This document shows positions 7,121 through 11,117 of a stretch of 11,117 nt of DNA, piece by piece. The notes beneath the pieces were generated by a model. It did not search any database. It was not told the origin of the DNA and worked only from the letters and a program-made list of their open reading frames with translations. Location of the stretch: NCBI GenBank assembly GCA_003452965.1, contig DMMW01000045.1:1-11117 (forward strand), given 5' to 3'. This DNA is from Elusimicrobiota bacterium. GTDB lineage: Bacteria > Elusimicrobiota > UBA8919. The number at the start of each line of letters is the position of its first letter. The first letter of the stretch is position 1. The position numbers were made by a program, and so were the translations under genes.

Positions 7121-8671
7121 TTATAACGATAGTTTTCCTGTATTCCATATCTGGAAAGACCTTTTATTCAATTGTTCCGAGCATGTTTTTTTACCCGATG
7201 CCACTTTAATAACCAAATCAAGAAGCTCGTTGCTTAATTTTTCAAAAGAAATATTGTCATCAAGCAGGCGACCGGCATTAAAATCCATATCATCTCTCAT
7301 TTTATCATATAGCTTCGTATTCGAGGTTATTCGTATTACCGGTGTTATTAAACTGCCTTCTGTGGCGCCTAATCCGGTTGAAAAGAGTATCAAGTTTGAG
7401 CCCGAAGCCACTATTCCGGTTAATGACTCAAGATCGTTTCCGGGACCGTTCATAATGTTTAATCCATTTTTTTTTATTAGTTCTGCATAATCAAGAAAAT
7501 CGACAATTTCGGAGCTACCACCTTTTAATATTGCTCCAAGGCTTTTTAAAGTAACATTTAATAGTCCGCCTTTTTTATTGGCGTCAACAAGATTTCCTTC
7601 CATGGAAACATTTAACGCCTTAGCCATATTTTTGTAATAATTTATACCGTTAATAAATTTCTTTACCGTTATTTTAGACGGCATTCTTTTTATAAGATTT
7701 TCTTCCGCTCCCAATATTTCCGGTGTTTCGGATAGTATAACCGAGCCGCCTGAAGCGATTATTTTATCAGATGTTTTTCCTATTAAAGGATTTGCTGTAA
7801 TTCCGGAAAAAGAATCCGAAGCGCCGCATTCCGTTCCTAAAATCAGATGTTTTAAGGAGATTTCCTCTCTGGTGATATTATTGACTTTGTCCAATCTACT
7901 AAGAATTGCTTTTGTGCCTTTATAAATTGCTTTAACAGTACCTCCGACTTCCTGAATGGTTATAAAGTCAATAGGTTTTCCATATTCACGTATATTTCCC
8001 AAAAAATTTGAAATTACTACTTTGTTAGTTTTTTCACAACCTAAATCAACGATTAATGCACCACATACATTAGAATGAATTATGCTGTTTTTTAATGTCA
8101 GCATTAATCTGTTTATTATATCGCCATCATTACAACCGCAACCTTCGGTATGTGTCGCAGCGACAAATCCGTCTATATTTTTATATTTATATTTCAAAGA
8201 GCGGTCATTGTCCAGCATTCCGGCAATTTTAGATGCAACATCGCTTGCGCACATTGAAGTAGGAACTATTAGATAATAATTTCTTGTACCTACCCTGCCG
8301 TTTGCTCTTAGATATCCCTTGAATTTTTTGTCTGTTAAATTTTCGAGACATTTTTTTTCTGATTTATACGGTTTCAAAGAATATTTTTTGTAATCTGAAG
8401 AATAATCGTCAATATTTTTTTTATCTATTAATTGTCCTTTTTTTATACCTTTTGATATACCAAACGGATATCCGTATTGTTTTACAAAATCATTTTTTTT
8501 GATATCAGTTATAGAAAATCTATGTCCCTGGGAAATATTGCTTAAAAGTTTAAATTCAGTTCTTAAGTGATGCAATATAATTCCCTTTTTCAGGTTATTT
8601 TTTGCAATGGCAACATTATCTTTTTCCGACATAATTATTGCAATATTTTGCAATAAGGAAATTTTTCTCAT
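7121..8671 (-). CDS. UxaA/GarD-family sugar-acid dehydratase (altronate dehydratase-like)
   Basis: A 516-residue protein with the full altronate/galactarate dehydratase layout (E. coli UxaA is about 495 residues). An N-terminal SAF domain spans about 10-90 (DNVAIA, 18-23; GHRFSITDIKKND, 49-61; YGYPFGIS). The catalytic UxaA part begins at GYLRANGRVGTRNY (119-132) and contains HTEGCGC (174-180), DLGCE (209-213), GTECGASDSFSGITANP (279-295), SETPEILGAE (314-323), NGPGNDLESLTG (408-419) and DFNAG (463-467). Known members remove water from aldonic or aldaric acids to give 2-keto-3-deoxy products, using a divalent metal. The usual NPSPGNK-type segment reads NLVDANK here (360-366), and the TGRG motif reads TGLG (432-435), so substrate or activity may differ. 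The start is uncertain: neither M1 nor M14 has a Shine-Dalgarno, and a repeat ends just upstream. The partner phosphatase gene follows after 3 nt. The location in a glycan cluster suggests biosynthesis of an acidic sugar rather than catabolism. Confidence 0.9.
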   Translation of the reverse strand: MRKISLLQNIAIIMSEKDNVAIAKNNLKKGIILHHLRTEFKLLSNISQGHRFSITDIKKNDFVKQYGYPFGISKGIKKGQLIDKKNIDDYSSDYKKYSLKPYKSEKKCLENLTDKKFKGYLRANGRVGTRNYYLIVPTSMCASDVASKIAGMLDNDRSLKYKYKNIDGFVAATHTEGCGCNDGDIINRLMLTLKNSIIHSNVCGALIVDLGCEKTNKVVISNFLGNIREYGKPIDFITIQEVGGTVKAIYKGTKAILSRLDKVNNITREEISLKHLILGTECGASDSFSGITANPLIGKTSDKIIASGGSVILSETPEILGAEENLIKRMPSKITVKKFINGINYYKNMAKALNVSMEGNLVDANKKGGLLNVTLKSLGAILKGGSSEIVDFLDYAELIKKNGLNIMNGPGNDLESLTGIVASGSNLILFSTGLGATEGSLITPVIRITSNTKLYDKMRDDMDFNAGRLLDDNISFEKLSNELLDLVIKVASGKKTCSEQLNKRSFQIWNTGKLSL

Positions 8672-8679
8672 ATTTTTAT

Positions 8680-8711
8680 CTGGATTCCCGCTTACTACAT
8701 GCGGGAATGAC
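8680..8711. repeat. 32-nt hairpin repeat unit (left unit of second locus)
   Basis: ATTCCCGC (8684-8691) pairs with GCGGGAAT (8701-8708) around a 9-nt loop, flanked by CTGG and GAC. It lies 9 nt from the next unit and ends 8 nt before the start codon of the dehydratase gene, so its RNA would form a hairpin next to that ribosome entry region. Units of this look (CTGGATTCCCGC to GCGGGAATGAC) are dispersed in many bacterial genomes. Confidence 0.88.
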
Positions 8712-8720
8712 GGTCAACAT

Positions 8721-8752
8721 CTGGATTCCTGATAAAGTCACTCAGGAATGAC
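8721..8752. repeat. 32-nt hairpin repeat unit (right unit of second locus)
   Basis: ATTCCTGA (8725-8732) pairs with TCAGGAAT (8742-8749) around a 9-nt loop, with the same CTGG and GAC flanks as its neighbour. Compared with the unit at 8680, two stem positions differ and both changes are matched on the other arm, so pairing is kept. The 9-nt spacer between the two units is GGTCAACAT. Confidence 0.88.
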
Positions 8753-8765
8753 GATTTATCCTATA

Positions 8766-8793
8766 GCCAGTCCCACAAAAAGTCGGGACGGGC
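8766..8793. repeat. second-type palindrome after the fucose-synthase/cupin gene
   Basis: On the plus strand GCC-A-GTCCC-AC, an A5 loop, then GT-C-GGGAC-G-GGC form about a 10-bp stem with one mismatch and one bulged base. It begins 11 nt past the stop of the fusion gene. On the transcribed strand the loop is TTTTT but no T run follows the stem, so it is a poor intrinsic terminator; a dispersed palindromic element is as likely. With the two units next to it, nearly all of the 132-nt gap 8672-8803 is hairpin sequence. Confidence 0.6.
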
Positions 8794-8803
8794 AGGTTCA
8801 TTA

Positions 8804-10531
8804 CTATTTGTCTTTTGTGAAAGTTTTAAGAATTACAATCTTTTCTGATATATGAATATCTTTTGTGTTATAAAGAATATCCGCTTTTTGGGTGTCACCC
8901 GTATTCAATAAAATACTATTATCTTTATATAATAGTTTACCGCCGCAAGATGTATACAAGCCCTCATCACCTATTTTAAAATTTTTCTGAAATTCGGAGT
9001 TGTTATTAAAAATCTCAAGTGAAACGACAAAATTATCGGTTGTATGTGTATATTTAGTATATGAATCTTTTTCTTTAAAAGAGAAATATCCGTAATTTTT
9101 CAGGTTTTGTGTTTCCATTTCGGCAACGCTTTCATATCCTGCTGATTCCCTGCCGTATCTATCTTCCAATCTTACGAGGTCGGTTTTATTCGGCGGGCTT
9201 TCAATTTCCAGCATATTCAGTCCATTATCGGATAAGACCTTTGTATAATGAAACACCCCTTTTTCTATTATTACAGCGTCCCCGCCTTTCAAAAAGTTTT
9301 TATACATAAATGTATTACTCATTGCGGTACCGGATAGAATAATTAAAGACGTTTTTTTCTGGGGATGGCAATGCATGGATGTTGCATTTCCTTTTTCTAT
9401 ATGAAGAAACCATACAGCGACCTTGGTGTTTTCAAAGACAAGAAATTCGTATCCCCATGGTTTTAATACTATTTTATTTTTATATGTATTTGGCTGCATT
9501 GTAGAGATGGTAAATTTCCGCAACGATTTTATTCTTTTAAGTGCATTGATATCCCTTTCGCTTATTTTGATATCACATATTTTTGAAGTTCTGACTGATT
9601 TATTTTCAAGTTCGTTTAAAAAAGAATTATAGCTGACTTTGATGCCGGCAAGCAAGTCGGTTTTCGGTTTCCATCCGAGGTTTTTGATTTTTGATATGTC
9701 CAGAAGTTTTTTGCTTACGCCGCCGGGTTTGGTTTTGTCAAAAGATATTTTACCTTTATAACCTACAACTTTTTTTAATATTTCCGCCAATTCCTTAATT
9801 GTAGTGCCTCTGTTTGTACCGATATTTATGAAATCGGGACCCGAATATTTGTTCATTAAGAATATACAGGCATCAGCGACGTCATCTACAAAAAGAAAGT
9901 CTCTTATCTGGGAACCGGTTCCCCAGAGCAACACTTCTTTCAAATTTGATATTTTTGCTTCGTGAAACTTTTTAATTAGTGAAGGTAAGACCTGTGCGTT
10001 AAGTATGTCGTAATGCTGATTCGGACCATAAACACTCGGCGGTATAGTGACTATAAAATCAGTTCCATACTGCCTGTTGTACGATTCGCACATTTTTATT
10101 CCCGCTATTTTTGCCAGTGCAAAAGGTTCGCATGTAGGTTCAAGAGGTCCAGTTAGTAAGTATTCTTCTTTTGCAGGTTGCGGACATTCTTTAGGATAAG
10201 CATCGGCACAACATAAAAAAATGAGTTTTTTTACTTCGTTTAAAAAAGAATTATGGATTATGTTATTTTGAATCATTATATTTTCATAAATAAAATCAGC
10301 ACGGTAGGTGCTATTGGCGAATACACCGCCTACTTTAGCAGCGGCAAGGAAAACATAGTCGGGTTTTTCTCTCTCAAAAAATGATTTTACCTGAGACTGG
10401 TCACAGAGATTTATTTCTGAATGCTCTTTTGTAATTATATTGGTATAGCCGTCCGTTATCAATCTGCGGAGAATAGCGGCACCGATTAATCCATTATGTC
10501 CTGCGATATAAATTTTATCATTTTTATCCAT
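8804..10531 (-). CDS. GDP-L-fucose-synthase-like SDR fused to a cupin domain
   Basis: A 575-residue fusion. Residues 1 to about 305 align without gaps to E. coli GDP-L-fucose synthase (Fcl): GHNGLIG (11-17) binds the dinucleotide, then AAAKVGG (63-69), LEPTCEPFALAK (130-141) and KKFHEA (187-192). Expected catalytic residues are largely replaced: Cys108 for Ser, Asp110 for Cys, Phe137 for Tyr and Gln180 for His, while Lys141 is kept. Ordinary epimerase-reductase activity is therefore doubtful. After a linker, residues about 350-470 form a cupin like type II mannose-6-phosphate isomerases: KPWGYE (357-362), a metal motif with H387 and H389, GDAVIIEKGVFH (417-428) with H428, and DLVRLEDRYGR (451-461). 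The cupin motif has Thr394 where Glu is usual. The last 95 residues may be a second, degenerate cupin half. AAAGG lies 6 nt before the ATG. Probable role: handling of a GDP-mannose- or fucose-related sugar for the cluster. Confidence 0.88.
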   Translation of the reverse strand: MDKNDKIYIAGHNGLIGAAILRRLITDGYTNIITKEHSEINLCDQSQVKSFFEREKPDYVFLAAAKVGGVFANSTYRADFIYENIMIQNNIIHNSFLNEVKKLIFLCCADAYPKECPQPAKEEYLLTGPLEPTCEPFALAKIAGIKMCESYNRQYGTDFIVTIPPSVYGPNQHYDILNAQVLPSLIKKFHEAKISNLKEVLLWGTGSQIRDFLFVDDVADACIFLMNKYSGPDFINIGTNRGTTIKELAEILKKVVGYKGKISFDKTKPGGVSKKLLDISKIKNLGWKPKTDLLAGIKVSYNSFLNELENKSVRTSKICDIKISERDINALKRIKSLRKFTISTMQPNTYKNKIVLKPWGYEFLVFENTKVAVWFLHIEKGNATSMHCHPQKKTSLIILSGTAMSNTFMYKNFLKGGDAVIIEKGVFHYTKVLSDNGLNMLEIESPPNKTDLVRLEDRYGRESAGYESVAEMETQNLKNYGYFSFKEKDSYTKYTHTTDNFVVSLEIFNNNSEFQKNFKIGDEGLYTSCGGKLLYKDNSILLNTGDTQKADILYNTKDIHISEKIVILKTFTKDK

Positions 10532-10537
10532 AACCTA

Positions 10538-10542
10538 CCTTT
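10538..10542 (-). promoter_or_regulatory. ribosome binding site for the fusion gene
   Basis: AAAGG on the minus strand, 6 nt before the ATG at 10531, supports that start; a second GG (TAGGTT) lies closer to the codon. Confidence 0.55.
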
Positions 10543-10550
10543 CTATCTGC

Positions 10551-10575
10551 ATCCGCCACTAAGTCGTTGGCGGAT
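10551..10575. repeat. palindrome between the PfpI-family gene and the fusion gene
   Basis: ATCCGCCA (10551-10558) and TGGCGGAT (10568-10575) form a perfect 8-bp GC-rich stem with a 9-nt loop, 15 nt past the stop of the upstream gene. No T run follows on the minus strand (the next bases are GCAGATAG), so termination would be weak. The stem and loop sizes equal those of the 32-nt units, but the sequence and flanks differ. It probably marks the boundary between the PfpI-family gene and the glycan genes. Confidence 0.6.
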
Positions 10576-10590
10576 AAATAATCAGATTAT

Positions 10591-11094
10591 TTAAAATTTC
10601 TTTAATGTTTCCCTCATCCAATCGCCATTATATTTATAATGGGGCGAAGAGATTATATTACCGTCAACAACAACCGGAGCATCAATATACTCGGCTCCCG
10701 CATTGATTATGTCATCCTTTATTCCTATATATCCCGATATTTTTTTGCCTTTGGCAATACCCGCTGAAATTAAAATCCAAGGACCGTGGCAGATTGTGGA
10801 AATAATTTTTCCCTTAGAATGCATCGCCTTGACGAAATCTAAAACCTCTTTAATCTGCCTGACTCTGTCAGGAGCTTCATGGCCACCTGGTAATACAACC
10901 AAGTCGTAATCGGATTCTTTGAGGTCTTTGGTATCTACGGTGGGCTTGGCGGGAACACCATATTTTCCTTTTGTGATTACTTTGTCTTTTATTGCTACAT
11001 CTACTTTAAAGCCGGCTTCCTGCAGACGATAAAAAGGATAAATAAATTCTTCATCTTGAAAATTTTGTCCGGTAATAATCACTGCTTTTTTCAT
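10591..11094 (-). CDS. DJ-1/PfpI-family protein
   Basis: A complete 167-residue single-domain protein of the DJ-1/PfpI superfamily, close to the usual 165-190 residues. The nucleophile elbow is TICHGPW, giving Cys102 and His103; the acidic residue that normally sits beside the cysteine is Glu15 or Glu16 in QDEEF; LPGGHEAPDRVR (68-79) is the conserved glycine turn and GKIISTICHGP the strand leading into the elbow. Members are cysteine hydrolases, glyoxalase- or deglycase-like enzymes, or stress proteins; the sequence does not decide which. The C-terminal segment SSPHYKYNGDWMRETLKKF-like region (149-167) differs from the SRxPxDLP ending of archaeal PfpI but keeps the final helix. A strong GGAGG site supports the start. 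A hairpin separates it from the next gene, so it is probably a stress or housekeeping gene that only adjoins the glycan cluster. Confidence 0.93.
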   Translation of the reverse strand: MKKAVIITGQNFQDEEFIYPFYRLQEAGFKVDVAIKDKVITKGKYGVPAKPTVDTKDLKESDYDLVVLPGGHEAPDRVRQIKEVLDFVKAMHSKGKIISTICHGPWILISAGIAKGKKISGYIGIKDDIINAGAEYIDAPVVVDGNIISSPHYKYNGDWMRETLKKF

Positions 11095-11101
11095 AAATTA
11101 A

Positions 11102-11106
11102 CCTCC
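11102..11106 (-). promoter_or_regulatory. strong ribosome binding site for the PfpI-family gene
   Basis: GGAGG on the minus strand, 7 nt before the ATG at 11094. It is the best Shine-Dalgarno in the window and fixes the start. Any promoter lies beyond the window edge. Confidence 0.8.
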
Positions 11107-11117
11107 GCAAACAAAAT

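Noticed and set aside
7062..7490. A 142-codon plus-strand open frame spanning the phosphatase/dehydratase junction
   Set aside because: It is antisense to two conserved genes, including the UxaA motifs, and its composition is what a mirrored coding strand gives.
8686..8717. Sigma-70 promoter TTGACC-17-TAAGCG before the dehydratase gene
   Set aside because: The -10-like hexamer is poor and both boxes fall within or between the repeat hairpins, so the match is probably chance.
8680..8752. CRISPR-like array
   Set aside because: Only two units are present, the spacer is 9 nt, and the units are hairpins flanked by CTGG and GAC; no cas genes are present.
8766..8793. Strong intrinsic terminator for the fusion gene
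   Set aside because: The stem is good but no T run follows it on the transcribed strand; the T5 is in the loop.

Overview
The window looks like an AT-rich bacterial chromosome segment carrying a surface-glycan (capsule, O-antigen or similar) biosynthesis cluster. All nine recognisable genes lie on the minus strand, so transcription runs from high to low coordinates. Lysine-rich proteins, two cobalamin-binding radical SAM enzymes and small palindromic repeats between genes would fit an uncultured anaerobic bacterium, for example of an Omnitrophota- or Elusimicrobiota-like lineage. That placement is a weak inference; no marker gene is present. No stretch over 300 bases lacks a gene.

In transcription order: (1) 11094-10591, a DJ-1/PfpI-family protein with its own strong ribosome binding site, probably not part of the glycan pathway; (2) 10531-8804, a GDP-L-fucose-synthase-like protein fused to a mannose-6-phosphate-isomerase-type cupin, with most expected SDR catalytic residues replaced; (3) 8671-7121, a UxaA/GarD-type sugar-acid dehydratase; (4) 7117-6476, a HAD phosphatase 3 nt downstream; (5) 6430-4955, a B12-binding radical SAM enzyme; (6) and (7) 4962-3736 and 3730-2459, two adjacent paralogous CgeB-like glycosyltransferases; (8) 2395-1595, a SAM-dependent methyltransferase; (9) 1598-15, a second B12-binding radical SAM enzyme overlapping gene 8 by ATGA.

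The three longer gaps (2396-2458 plus the end of gene 7; 8672-8803; 10532-10590) hold palindromes. Two loci each carry a pair of hairpin units separated by exactly 9 nt. The three intact units share a fixed 32-nt architecture (8-bp stem, 9-nt loop) with compensatory stem changes. One unit is translated and supplies the last 12 residues of gene 7.

A working model (inference): genes 2-4 make or remodel an unusual sugar or sugar acid, genes 6-7 transfer sugars, and genes 5, 8 and 9 modify the glycan or lipid by radical and conventional methyl-type chemistry. The most novel points are the catalytically substituted fucose-synthase/cupin fusion, a UxaA-type dehydratase inside a glycan cluster, and the paired hairpin repeat that has entered a coding region.
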